Below, one piece after another: positions 33,962 through 41,425 of a DNA stretch of 55,937 nt (positions are counted from its first letter, which is position 1; every line of letters begins with the position of its first letter). The translations under genes were made by a program, and so were the position numbers. The stretch is taken from contig CANQBH010000010.1 in NCBI GenBank assembly GCA_947589155.1, forward strand, positions 1 to 55,937, given 5' to 3'. The notes beneath the pieces were generated by a model. It saw only the letters and a program-made list of their open reading frames with translations. It ran no database searches and was not told the origin of the DNA. This DNA is from an uncultured Lachnospiraceae bacterium (lineage in GTDB: Bacteria > Bacillota > Clostridia > Lachnospirales > Lachnospiraceae).

Positions 33962-35179
33962 ATGGAACAGTTTACATTTATAGATCTGTTTTCCGGAATC
34001 GGCGGTTTTCATCAGGCGATGGAAAGGCTCGGCGGGCGCTGCGTGTTCGCCTCGGAGATCGATCCGTTTTGCAACGCCGTATATGAAAAGAATTACCATA
34101 TGAGTTCCGACGTCGATATCCGAAACAAACGGGCGGAGGACATCCCCGCGCACGACGTGTTGTGCGCCGGTTTCCCGTGTCAGGCGTTCAGCAAGGCGGG
34201 AAGGCAGGACGGCCTCGAGGACAAGACGAGGGGGACGCTGTTTTTTGAGATCGTGCGGATCTTAAAATACCACCGCACGCCTTATATCCTTCTTGAGAAC
34301 GTCCGCAATCTGGTTTCGCACGACAGCGGGCGCACATGGGCGGTCATTCAGGAAAGCCTGAAGGAACTCGGCTACCGTACGACGAAAGAGCCGCTGATCC
34401 TAAGCCCGCATTATTTCGGGATCCCGCAGATCCGCGAGAGGGTCTTCATTCTGGGAAAATACGATAAGGACCGCGTGGATGAACCGCTCGTTGTCGATTT
34501 TGGGACATACCGGACGAAAGCCTCCAATTCCATCTACGACGTGCTGGACGAAAGCGCCGCGGATCCCTGCTACGCGATCTCGGACTATGAGGAGATGGTC
34601 CTGCAGGCGTGGGACGAATTTTATCAGGGCATAGACTTAAAAGTCATCGGATTTCCCGTATGGGCGGATTTCTTTCGCTACGAAGGCAGCCTTGAAGGAA
34701 TGCCTGCGTGGAAGGCGGGCTTCATCCGAAAGAACCAAAAACTCTATCGGGACAATCGGGCGTTCATCGACCGCTGGCTGAAAAAATATCACGATCTGGA
34801 GGAGTTTGCGCCCACGCATCACAAGATGGAGTGGCAGTGCGGCACAAGGATCGACAGCCTGTGGGACGGGGTGATCCAGTTCCGCCCGTCGGGCGTCCGC
34901 GTCAAAACGCCCGACTGCTTCCAATCGCTGGTCGCGATGGTGCAGATCCCGATCATCGGGAAATACCGCCGGAAACTGACCGTCGAGGAGGCGGCGCGGC
35001 TCCAGAGTTTTCCGGTCGACGACAAGGAAGATCCGTTCCTTCCCGACGAGAACCGCCAGCAGGCCTATAAGCAGTTCGGCAATTCCGTCAACGTCGAGGT
35101 CGTGCGGCGGGCCGCGGAGCAGTTGTTCGGCGAAAAACTTCCCGCAGAAAAACAAAAAAGGCGCGCCGGAGAAAAATAG
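33962..35179 (+). CDS. DNA (cytosine-5) methyltransferase of a Type II R-M system
   Basis: A 405-residue C5-methyltransferase. Motif I is FIDLFSGIGGFHQAMERLGG, motif IV AGFPCQAFSKAGRQDG with catalytic Cys73, motif VI ENVRNLVSH, motif VIII IPQIRERVFILGKY, motif IX RLQSFPVDD and motif X YKQFGNSVNVEVV. The target-recognition region lies at about residues 195-330. It follows the endonuclease by 54 bases with GAGGGAAGAG upstream and would protect host DNA by methylating the same site. No controller (C) protein gene is present. The set is self-contained and probably horizontally acquired. Confidence 0.94.
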   Translation: MEQFTFIDLFSGIGGFHQAMERLGGRCVFASEIDPFCNAVYEKNYHMSSDVDIRNKRAEDIPAHDVLCAGFPCQAFSKAGRQDGLEDKTRGTLFFEIVRILKYHRTPYILLENVRNLVSHDSGRTWAVIQESLKELGYRTTKEPLILSPHYFGIPQIRERVFILGKYDKDRVDEPLVVDFGTYRTKASNSIYDVLDESAADPCYAISDYEEMVLQAWDEFYQGIDLKVIGFPVWADFFRYEGSLEGMPAWKAGFIRKNQKLYRDNRAFIDRWLKKYHDLEEFAPTHHKMEWQCGTRIDSLWDGVIQFRPSGVRVKTPDCFQSLVAMVQIPIIGKYRRKLTVEEAARLQSFPVDDKEDPFLPDENRQQAYKQFGNSVNVEVVRRAAEQLFGEKLPAEKQKRRAGEK

Positions 35180-35199
35180 AAAAATAACAAAATTTTCAG

Positions 35200-35229
35200 T
35201 GGACATTTATTACAACTTTGGTATATAAT
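35200..35229 (+). promoter_or_regulatory. Promoter for the 113-residue unknown protein
   Basis: TGGACA (35200-35205), an 18-base spacer and TATAAT (35224-35229), 38 bases before the start codon. Confidence 0.65.
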
Positions 35230-35267
35230 AGGTCTGTACGAGAGAATATACAGGAGGGACGAAAAAG

Positions 35268-35609
35268 ATGTCTTTATCCATCGGTCGTCTGGGAGGAATG
35301 AGCGGCGTGTCTTACGTCTCCTCATCTTCTGAAAATAATGCGTTATCCAATCAGTCGCAGGTATCCGACGTATATCAGGAGTCCGCTCCGCAGTCTGTCG
35401 GCGCGGCAGTTGGCGCGGCAAATCCGGTACAGTACCCGACCGTGCAGGTGCAGGAAAATCAGGTATCCCAACTGCAATTGGCGCAGCGCGCGGATCGTGC
35501 GTATCAGGCAGTCGGTTCGGCGTTTGAGGGGATGACGACGTCCTACGGGCCGGATCTGGCCGGTATGACTTACAACCGCGCGGGGGCAAACATCGACGTG
35601 TATGCCTGA
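35268..35609 (+). CDS. Small soluble Ser/Gln/Val-rich protein of unknown function
   Basis: A 113-residue protein without membrane helix or signal peptide. It is low in charged residues and rich in Ser, Gln, Val, Ala and Gly: MSLSIGRLGGMSGVSYVSSS at the start, a central VQYPTVQVQENQVSQLQLAQ, and MTYNRAGANIDVYA at the end. It has its own promoter, a strong ribosome site (CAGGAGGGACG) and a terminator, so it is a stand-alone, probably well-expressed gene. The composition recalls axial or filament-associated small proteins, but there is no recognised family. The Tyr-Ala C-terminus and the Leu/Gln helix are the only structural hints. Confidence 0.7.
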   Translation: MSLSIGRLGGMSGVSYVSSSSENNALSNQSQVSDVYQESAPQSVGAAVGAANPVQYPTVQVQENQVSQLQLAQRADRAYQAVGSAFEGMTTSYGPDLAGMTYNRAGANIDVYA

Positions 35610-35629
35610 GTGCAGGAAGAAAGGAAACA

Positions 35630-35656
35630 GGGTCCCACTTTGGTGGGGCTCTTTTT
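35630..35656 (+). terminator. Intrinsic terminator after the 113-residue gene
   Basis: GGTCCCAC pairs with GTGGGGCT (two wobble pairs) around a TTTG loop, followed by CTTTTT. Confidence 0.72.
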
Positions 35657-35685
35657 ATTAGAGCAAACCTGCGGGAAGGGCGAGC

Positions 35686-36840
35686 ATGGAAAGAATCACG
35701 CTGGTGGCGCCGTGCCATTTCGGCATGGAGGCCGTTTTGAAACGGGAAATATACGATCTCGGCTATGAGATCTTACAGGTGGAAGACGGGCGCGTGACGT
35801 TCGAGGGCGACACGGAGGCCGTCTGCCGCAGCAATCTTTGTCTGCGCACGGCGGAGCGCGTGCTTGTGCAGCTCGGCCGTTTTCACGCAAAGACCTTTGA
35901 CGAACTTTTTGAAGGGATCCGCAGCCTTCCGTGGGAGGACTGGATCCCCGCCAACGGACGCTTCTGGGTCGCGAAGGCTTCTTCTGTCAAGAGCAGTCTG
36001 TTCAGCGCGCGGGATATTCAGGCGGTCGCCAAGAAGGCGATGGTCGAGCGGCTGAAGGGCGTGTACCGTCTGGAATGGTTTCCGGAGGACGGCCCGGAAT
36101 TTCCGGTGCGCCTCTTTCTTCTGAAGGACGAGGTGTGCGCGGCGATCGATACGACCGGCCAGCCTTTGCACAAGAGGGGCTACCGGACGTGGACGAGCAA
36201 AGCGCCGATCTCGGAGACGATGGCGGCGGCGCTGCTGATGCTGACGCCGTGGCGCGCCGGCCGTATCCTTGTCGATCCGTTCTGCGGCAGCGGAACGTTT
36301 CTGATCGAGGCCGCCATGATGGCGGCGGATATCGCGCCGGGACTGCACCGGGACTTTACGTTTACGCAGTGGGAACACCGGATCGCGCGGCGGCTCTGGA
36401 AGGAAACAAAGGCGGAGGCGCGGGAGAACATCCGAAGGGATGCGGCCGCGGACCTTCAGGGGTTCGATAAGGACGCGGGCATGATACGGCTGGCCGGGGA
36501 AAACGCAAAACAGGCCGGCGTCGGAGAGATGATCCGTTTCCGGCAGCAGGACGTTTCCCGTCTGCGCCACGGCGGCGAGTACGGCTTTATCGTAACAAAC
36601 CCGCCCTACGGCGAGCGTTTGGAAGAAAAAGAGGCGCTGCCGGAGATCTACCGCGCGCTCGGTGAGGCGTTCGCGCAGCTGCCGACGTGGTCGTTATACG
36701 TCATCACTTCCTATGAAGATGCGGAGCGCATGATCGGGCGGAAGGCCGACCGGAACCGCAAACTTTATAACGGCATGATCCGTACCTACTATTATCAGTT
36801 TACCGGACCGAAGCCGCCGAAGACGGAGGAGTTTTCGTGA
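35686..36840 (+). CDS. THUMP-domain class I RNA methyltransferase (RlmL/YpsC-type)
   Basis: A 384-residue SAM-dependent enzyme likely methylating a guanine N2 in 23S rRNA. An N-terminal THUMP domain (about residues 40-155) has an upstream ferredoxin-like segment (MERITLVAPCHFGMEAVLKR). The Rossmann methyltransferase domain shows LVDPFCGSGTFLIEAAMMAA (SAM site) and the catalytic VTNPPYGERLEE. PLHKRGYRTWTSKAPISETM is characteristic of the RlmL/YpsC family. The stop overlaps the GTG of the following protease gene by four bases. Exact target base unproven. Confidence 0.9.
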   Translation: MERITLVAPCHFGMEAVLKREIYDLGYEILQVEDGRVTFEGDTEAVCRSNLCLRTAERVLVQLGRFHAKTFDELFEGIRSLPWEDWIPANGRFWVAKASSVKSSLFSARDIQAVAKKAMVERLKGVYRLEWFPEDGPEFPVRLFLLKDEVCAAIDTTGQPLHKRGYRTWTSKAPISETMAAALLMLTPWRAGRILVDPFCGSGTFLIEAAMMAADIAPGLHRDFTFTQWEHRIARRLWKETKAEARENIRRDAAADLQGFDKDAGMIRLAGENAKQAGVGEMIRFRQQDVSRLRHGGEYGFIVTNPPYGERLEEKEALPEIYRALGEAFAQLPTWSLYVITSYEDAERMIGRKADRNRKLYNGMIRTYYYQFTGPKPPKTEEFS

Positions 36841-38519
36841 AATATTCCAAACGTTACATTGCTTTTACCGTCATCTTATGTCTGACGTTTTTTGGAAAAC
36901 TGAATACATGGAACGATCAGTACGCCGACGTCGAAGCGTTCCGCGGCGCGCAGTTGGAAGACGCCGTCTTTTATCCGCTGAAGGCCAAGAACATCAATGA
37001 CGAAGGCCTCCTGCAGCTGCAGGTCGGCGAGGAGAAGTTTGGCAGGGGCGACGGCGTGCTGATGGGCGATCATATGCAGCCGCTCGCTTCGCCGGATCTC
37101 GCGGAGGAACTGTTCGGCTGCCGCGCCGTTTATGACGGGAAGGAGTCGGTCGATCTCTGCCACAACAGCACGCACTACCGGTTCACGGCCGGATCGGGCA
37201 GTTATACGATCGGCGAAAATGTCAGCGAGACAAAAGCGCCGGCGGAACTGCACGACGGTGTGGTCTATCTTCCGCTGACGGATCTCTGCGATATGTTCGG
37301 CGCGGCCTATGAGTGGGACGAGGCGGCCTGCCTCCTTCAGATGGATCCGGATCATGCGCTGGGACGGCTGCCGTCGCGCTTCGATCTCAGGGAGGAATCG
37401 GCGGCCGCGGACGTGCGCGATCAGGGAAGCGAGGCGACCTGCTGGGCGCAGGCGGCGCTGACGGCGCTGGAGTCGTCGCTGCGTCCGGCGGAAGTCAGAT
37501 CGTTTGACGTGGAGCGTATGGTCAGGGAAAACCGCTTTCAGGTCGATCCCTCGCTCGGCGGCGAATATTCCATGGCCGTCGCCTATTTCCTTTCATGGGA
37601 GGGGCCGGTCGACCTTGACGGCGCAAAGGATACCCATGTGCAGGAAGTCCGCTTTTTCGGCCGCGAGGACAGGGAGCGGATCAAATGGGCCGTTTACCAA
37701 AACGGCGGCGTCACGACCTCCATCTATGTCAACGTCGCCAATTCCAATCTGAGCCGTTCTTCCTATTATAATAAAAAGAATAACGCCTACGCGTATCTGG
37801 GAGAGAACGGGCCAAACCACGACGTCGTTATCATCGGCTGGGACGATAAGTACAGCGCCCGCAATTTTTCCGGCGACGTGCCGGGCGACGGCGCGTTCAT
37901 CTGCCAGAACAGCTGGGGGACGTCGTTCGGCGAACAGGGCGTGTTTTACGTTTCCTATTACGATACGAACATCGGCGATCAGGGCGTGTCCTATGCGGGC
38001 ATCGAAAAGAGCGGGAATTACGATCATATTTACCAGTCCGATCTCTGCGGCTGGGTCGGTCAGGTGGGCTACAATAAAGAAAAGATCCACGCGGCCAACA
38101 TTTACACGGCGCAGGGGGATGAGGAGATCGTCAGCGCGGGCTTTTACGCGCTGGGCGACGATACGACCTATCAGCTGTATGTGGTCAGGGACTATGTAAA
38201 CGAAGCCTCTCTTGCCAACCGCGTTGCGGTCGCGGAAGGCCGCGTCGCGCAGCCGGGCTACTATACGATCGATTTCGATCAGGCGGTCGCGGTGGAGGAA
38301 GGCGAGCGGTTCGCGGTCGTGCTGGTGCTGCGGACGCCGGGGGCGGTCCACCCGATGGCGATGGAGTACGCGGCGGGCGAACTGACGCAGAACGTCGACA
38401 TCAGCGACGGCGAGAGTTATATCAGCAATAACGGCTTGGAATGGGAGAGGGTCGAGGAAATGGCGGAGGGCAACCTCTGTCTGAAAGCATACAGCAGGGA
38501 TCTGAAGGAAGAAAAGTAA
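36837..38519 (+). CDS. Secreted papain-like (C1) cysteine protease with stalk domain
   Basis: A 560-residue exported protein. It has a signal peptide or anchor (YIAFTVILCLTFFG), then a copper-amine-oxidase-N-like stalk domain (residues ~40-180, GVVYLPLTDLCDMFGAAYEW). A C1 peptidase domain opens with LPSRFDLREESAAADVRDQG; the catalytic triad is Cys202 (ATCWAQAALTALE), His328 (NGPNHDVVIIGWDD) and Asn358 (CQNSWGTSFGEQGVFYVSYY). The Gln of the oxyanion hole is in RDQGSEATCW. The last ~150 residues are a lectin-like beta domain of the type fused to many Clostridia C1 peptidases. GTG start behind GGAGGAG, coupled to the methyltransferase. It probably acts at the cell surface. Confidence 0.88.
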   Translation: MKYSKRYIAFTVILCLTFFGKLNTWNDQYADVEAFRGAQLEDAVFYPLKAKNINDEGLLQLQVGEEKFGRGDGVLMGDHMQPLASPDLAEELFGCRAVYDGKESVDLCHNSTHYRFTAGSGSYTIGENVSETKAPAELHDGVVYLPLTDLCDMFGAAYEWDEAACLLQMDPDHALGRLPSRFDLREESAAADVRDQGSEATCWAQAALTALESSLRPAEVRSFDVERMVRENRFQVDPSLGGEYSMAVAYFLSWEGPVDLDGAKDTHVQEVRFFGREDRERIKWAVYQNGGVTTSIYVNVANSNLSRSSYYNKKNNAYAYLGENGPNHDVVIIGWDDKYSARNFSGDVPGDGAFICQNSWGTSFGEQGVFYVSYYDTNIGDQGVSYAGIEKSGNYDHIYQSDLCGWVGQVGYNKEKIHAANIYTAQGDEEIVSAGFYALGDDTTYQLYVVRDYVNEASLANRVAVAEGRVAQPGYYTIDFDQAVAVEEGERFAVVLVLRTPGAVHPMAMEYAAGELTQNVDISDGESYISNNGLEWERVEEMAEGNLCLKAYSRDLKEEK

Positions 38520-38524
38520 AGCCT

Positions 38525-39592
38525 ATGGAAAAGAGATTGTTGCGGAGTATCACGGCGGTGCTGTTCGCGCTGACCGTCGCCGCCTGTTTCGTTCTCCTCA
38601 ATTTTCCGGATCTGCATGTGTACGCGCTCCAGCGCCAGTTGGAGACGGCGGGGCGCGGCAGGGAAGGACGCTCGGTGCTCGATCTGATGCGGCGCGAGAC
38701 GGAGATCCTGATGGGATCGGAAACGGAACCGGCGTTAAAGAAACAGCTGCGGCTGGAACTGCCGAAAGACGTGGAAGAAAACGAGGTAGAGATTCGCGGC
38801 CTCTATGTGGATCAGACGGTCGAGATCGTCATCCCGCGGATGGACGATTCCTATTTCTACGACTACCCGATGATCGGCAGCAGCGACCATATCACCGATG
38901 TGAAGTACGATCTTGAGGACGGTCAGGGCGTGATCGACATTCAGCTCGACGGCGTTTTCGAGCCGGACGCGGAGATCGAAGGGCGCTATCTCCATCTCGG
39001 GTTTTTGGATCCGCGCGAGATCTACGACCGGATCGTGGTCGTGGACGCGGGCCACGGCGGCAGCGCGGTCGGAGCCACGAAGCAGGGCATCGAAGAAAAA
39101 AACATCGATCTTGCGATCGTACAGGAATTAAAGAAACTCTTTGACGAGGATCCGCAGAACATCCGCGTGTATTACACAAGGCTGGACGATTCCAATCCGT
39201 CGCTGGAGAGCCGCGTCGGACTGGCCAACGCGCTGCACGCGGACTTATTCCTCAGCGTGCACAACAATTCCACGGCCAGCGGCCGGATGTCGGGGATCAA
39301 CGGGACCGAGGTCATGTACCGCGTGTCGGACGAGAGCGGCAGATCGAAGCAGTTCGCGCAGTTTTGTCTGGATTCCCTGCTTGGCACGCTGGGCAGCCAG
39401 AGCAAGGGGATCGTGGCGGGCGACGAGATCTATATCGTGCGCACCTCGGAAGCGCCGGTCGCGCTGGCGGAGATCGGGTTCATGACCAATCAGGAGGAAC
39501 TGGACAAGTTAAACTCGCAGGACTATCAGAAAAAAGCGGCGCAGGCTTTGTATCAGGCCGTGCTGCGGATGTTGGAGGAAAAGGATGAATAA
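38525..39592 (+). CDS. N-acetylmuramoyl-L-alanine amidase (Amidase_3)
   Basis: A 355-residue cell-wall hydrolase with an N-terminal membrane anchor (ITAVLFALTVAACFVLLNF). An AMIN-like region of ~130 residues (KDVEENEVEIRGLYVDQTVE) precedes the zinc amidase: RIVVVDAGHGGSAVGATKQG (zinc His), GIEEKNIDLAIV (zinc Glu), ADLFLSVHNNS (second zinc His) and the catalytic Glu in VALAEIGFMTNQEE. It cleaves the amide between N-acetylmuramate and the peptide stem. It begins only five bases after the protease stop; the nearest GGAAG is ~14 bases away, so translation is probably coupled. Confidence 0.9.
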   Translation: MEKRLLRSITAVLFALTVAACFVLLNFPDLHVYALQRQLETAGRGREGRSVLDLMRRETEILMGSETEPALKKQLRLELPKDVEENEVEIRGLYVDQTVEIVIPRMDDSYFYDYPMIGSSDHITDVKYDLEDGQGVIDIQLDGVFEPDAEIEGRYLHLGFLDPREIYDRIVVVDAGHGGSAVGATKQGIEEKNIDLAIVQELKKLFDEDPQNIRVYYTRLDDSNPSLESRVGLANALHADLFLSVHNNSTASGRMSGINGTEVMYRVSDESGRSKQFAQFCLDSLLGTLGSQSKGIVAGDEIYIVRTSEAPVALAEIGFMTNQEELDKLNSQDYQKKAAQALYQAVLRMLEEKDE

Positions 39593-40193
39593 AAGAATCG
39601 TGTTTGCAACGGGAAACCTCGATAAGATGCGCGAGATCCGCGAGATCTGCGGCGATCTGGACTATGAGATCCTGTCCATGAAAGAGGCGGGGATCGACGT
39701 GGAGATCGTCGAAGACGGCAAGACGTTTGAGGAAAACGCGAAGATCAAGGCGCGGGCCGTGGCGCGCGTCTGCGACGCCATTGTGCTGGCCGACGATTCG
39801 GGACTGGAGATCGACTTTTTGAACAAAGAGCCCGGCGTGTATTCCGCGAGGTATATGGGAGAGGATACGCCTTATGAGAAAAAGAACGCCGAGTTGATAC
39901 GGCGTCTGGAAGGCGTGCCGAAGGAGAAGCGCACCGCGCGCTTTGTCTGCGCGGTCGCGGCGGTCTTTCCGGACGGGAAGGAGGCGTGCGTGCGCGGCGT
40001 CGTGGAAGGCTATATCGGCGACCGCCCCGCGGGGACCGGCGGTTTCGGCTACGATCCGATCTTTTATCTGCCGAGCGGGAAAAGCACGGCGGAACTTTCA
40101 CCCGAAGACAAGAACAGCATTTCGCACCGGGGACGCGCGCTGCGTGCGATGAAGAAAGAGTTGATAAACCATGAAGATCTTAATTGTCAGTGA
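39585..40193 (+). CDS. rdgB: Non-canonical purine NTP pyrophosphatase (RdgB/HAM1)
   Basis: A 202-residue housecleaning enzyme hydrolysing dITP, XTP and similar damaged nucleotides. It has FATGNLDKMREIREICGDL, VLADDSGLEIDFLNKEPGVY, SARYMGEDTPY, GTGGFGYDPIFYLPSGKSTA and SHRGRALRAM. It overlaps the upstream amidase by eight bases and the downstream phosphoesterase by 23, so the three are coupled. Length is normal. Confidence 0.94.
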   Translation: MNKRIVFATGNLDKMREIREICGDLDYEILSMKEAGIDVEIVEDGKTFEENAKIKARAVARVCDAIVLADDSGLEIDFLNKEPGVYSARYMGEDTPYEKKNAELIRRLEGVPKEKRTARFVCAVAAVFPDGKEACVRGVVEGYIGDRPAGTGGFGYDPIFYLPSGKSTAELSPEDKNSISHRGRALRAMKKELINHEDLNCQ

Positions 40194-40650
40194 CACGCAT
40201 AGGCGGCATGAAAATTTGTTTGCGCTCTGCAAAAGCATCCGGCCGGACCGGATCTGGCATCTCGGAGACGCCGAGGGCTGCGAGGACGAGATCGCCAAGG
40301 CCTGCGGCTGCCCGCTTGAGATCGTCCGCGGCAACTGCGATATCTTCAGCACGCTGCCCGAGGAGATCGTGCTTTCGGCGGGAACAAGGACGGCGCTGCT
40401 GACCCACGGCCACCTGTACCGCCCGCGGCAGGGTCTGACGGAACTGGTCAACGCTGCGAAGCGCCGGGGCGCGGATACGGTGATCTACGGCCATACCCAT
40501 TGCCCGCTTCTAAAAGAAGTCAACGGCGTTACCATCGTCAATCCCGGAAGCATCTCGTTTCCGCGGCAGAGCGGCGGCATACCGACCTACGCCCTGCTGA
40601 CGGCGGACGGCGCGGAACTTAGCCTGCATGAGTGGCGCGGGGAGCCTTAA
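40171..40650 (+). CDS. Metallophosphoesterase (YfcE/MJ0936 family)
   Basis: A 159-residue calcineurin-like phosphodiesterase. Dimetal ligands: VSDTHRRHENL (Asp, His), HLGDAEGCEDE (Asp), RGNCDIF (Asn), THGHLY and IYGHTHCP (His residues), closing with NPGSISFPRQSGGIPTYALL. It starts 23 bases inside rdgB, a common pairing. The substrate is unknown; relatives hydrolyse artificial diesters and possibly cyclic nucleotides. Confidence 0.92.
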   Translation: MKILIVSDTHRRHENLFALCKSIRPDRIWHLGDAEGCEDEIAKACGCPLEIVRGNCDIFSTLPEEIVLSAGTRTALLTHGHLYRPRQGLTELVNAAKRRGADTVIYGHTHCPLLKEVNGVTIVNPGSISFPRQSGGIPTYALLTADGAELSLHEWRGEP

Positions 40651-40682
40651 AGTGTGCCTGAAAAAAAGTGTATAAAAAACAG

Positions 40683-40711
40683 TTGACATTTTCATAGGGC
40701 TGCCATATAAT
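40683..40711 (+). promoter_or_regulatory. Consensus promoter of the tRNA cluster
   Basis: TTGACA (40683-40688), exactly 17 bases, TATAAT (40706-40711), both perfect, 31 bases before tRNA-Pro. Confidence 0.92.
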
Positions 40712-40742
40712 AAATTTTGCGTCACGGGTGGCGTACCAGATG

Positions 40743-40817
40743 CGGGGTGTGGCTCAGTTTGGCTAGAGCACCTGGTTTGGGACCAGGGGGTCGCAGGTTC
40801 GAATCCTGTCACCCCGA
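40743..40817 (+). tRNA. tRNA-Pro(TGG)
   Basis: Acceptor stem CGGGGTG/CACCCCG, anticodon stem CCTGG/CCAGG with loop TTTGGGA (anticodon TGG), T arm GCAGGTTCGAATCCTGT, discriminator A. CCA is not encoded. First gene of a six-tRNA cluster. Confidence 0.96.
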
Positions 40818-40835
40818 TTCGTAATGATAAGATAT

Positions 40836-40906
40836 GCGGGTGTAGTTCAATGGTAGAACATCAGCCTTCCAAGCTGAATACGTGGGTTCGATTCCCATCA
40901 CCCGCT
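40836..40906 (+). tRNA. tRNA-Gly(TCC)
   Basis: Acceptor GCGGGTG/CACCCGC, anticodon stem TCAGC/GCTGA with loop CTTCCAA (anticodon TCC), T loop GGTTCGATTCC, discriminator T. CCA is not encoded. Confidence 0.96.
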
Positions 40907-40941
40907 CTTTTATTTTGTTAGGTTCCCTGACAGGATAAAAT

Positions 40942-41015
<74 letters not shown>

Positions 41016-41048
41016 TGACCCGCTTCCGCTGCGGAAGCGCAGGCATAT

Positions 41049-41123
41049 GGTGGGTATAGCGCAGTTGGTTAGCGCGCCAGATTGTGGCTCTGGAGGCCAA
41101 GGGTTCGAATCCCTTTATCCACC
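41049..41123 (+). tRNA. tRNA-His(GTG)
   Basis: Acceptor GTGGGTA/TATCCAC plus the extra G(-1) opposite C73 that marks histidine tRNAs; anticodon stem CCAGA/TCTGG with loop TTGTGGC (anticodon GTG). Confidence 0.96.
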
Positions 41124-41148
41124 CTGTTGCGACAGTGCAACATCATGT

Positions 41149-41220
41149 TGGGCTATCGCCAAGCGGTAAGGCACTGGATTTTGATTCCAGCATTCGCAGG
41201 TTCGAATCCTGCTAGCCCAG
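41149..41220 (+). tRNA. tRNA-Gln(TTG)
   Basis: Acceptor TGGGCTA/TAGCCCA, anticodon stem CTGGA/TCCAG with loop TTTTGAT (anticodon TTG), T loop GGTTCGAATCC, discriminator G. Confidence 0.96.
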
Positions 41221-41237
41221 CTTTAACATCATATTAT

Positions 41238-41310
41238 GGGATACTAGCTCAGTTGGTAGAGCACCTGACTTTTAATCAGGTTGTCGGGGGTTCGAATCCC
41301 CCGTGTCTCA
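41238..41310 (+). tRNA. tRNA-Lys(TTT)
   Basis: Acceptor GGGATAC/GTGTCTC with wobble pairs, anticodon stem CCTGA/TCAGG with loop CTTTTAA (anticodon TTT), T loop GGTTCGAATCC, discriminator A. Last gene of the cluster, followed by a terminator. Confidence 0.96.
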
Positions 41311-41313
41311 TGC

Positions 41314-41345
41314 AAAAGGAGGAAGATGTTTCCTCCTTTTTCTTT
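41314..41345 (+). terminator. Intrinsic terminator of the tRNA cluster
   Basis: AAAAGGAGGAA pairs with TTTCCTCCTTTT around a short GATG-type loop, followed by TTCTTT. Confidence 0.88.
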
Positions 41346-41358
41346 ATCCGGCGTTTAT

Positions 41359-41382
41359 CGCATTTTGTCGTATCAAAATGCG
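41359..41382. repeat. Perfect inverted repeat upstream of the second chemoreceptor gene
   Basis: CGCATTTTG (41359-41367), six bases, CAAAATGCG (41374-41382). It lies just upstream of a TAGAAT -10-like box (41394-41399), so it could be an operator; no T tract follows, so it is not a standard terminator. Confidence 0.5.
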
Positions 41383-41425
41383 GCAAAGTGTGGTAGAATG
41401 TTAGCAGTTTAAGGAGTGAACGACT

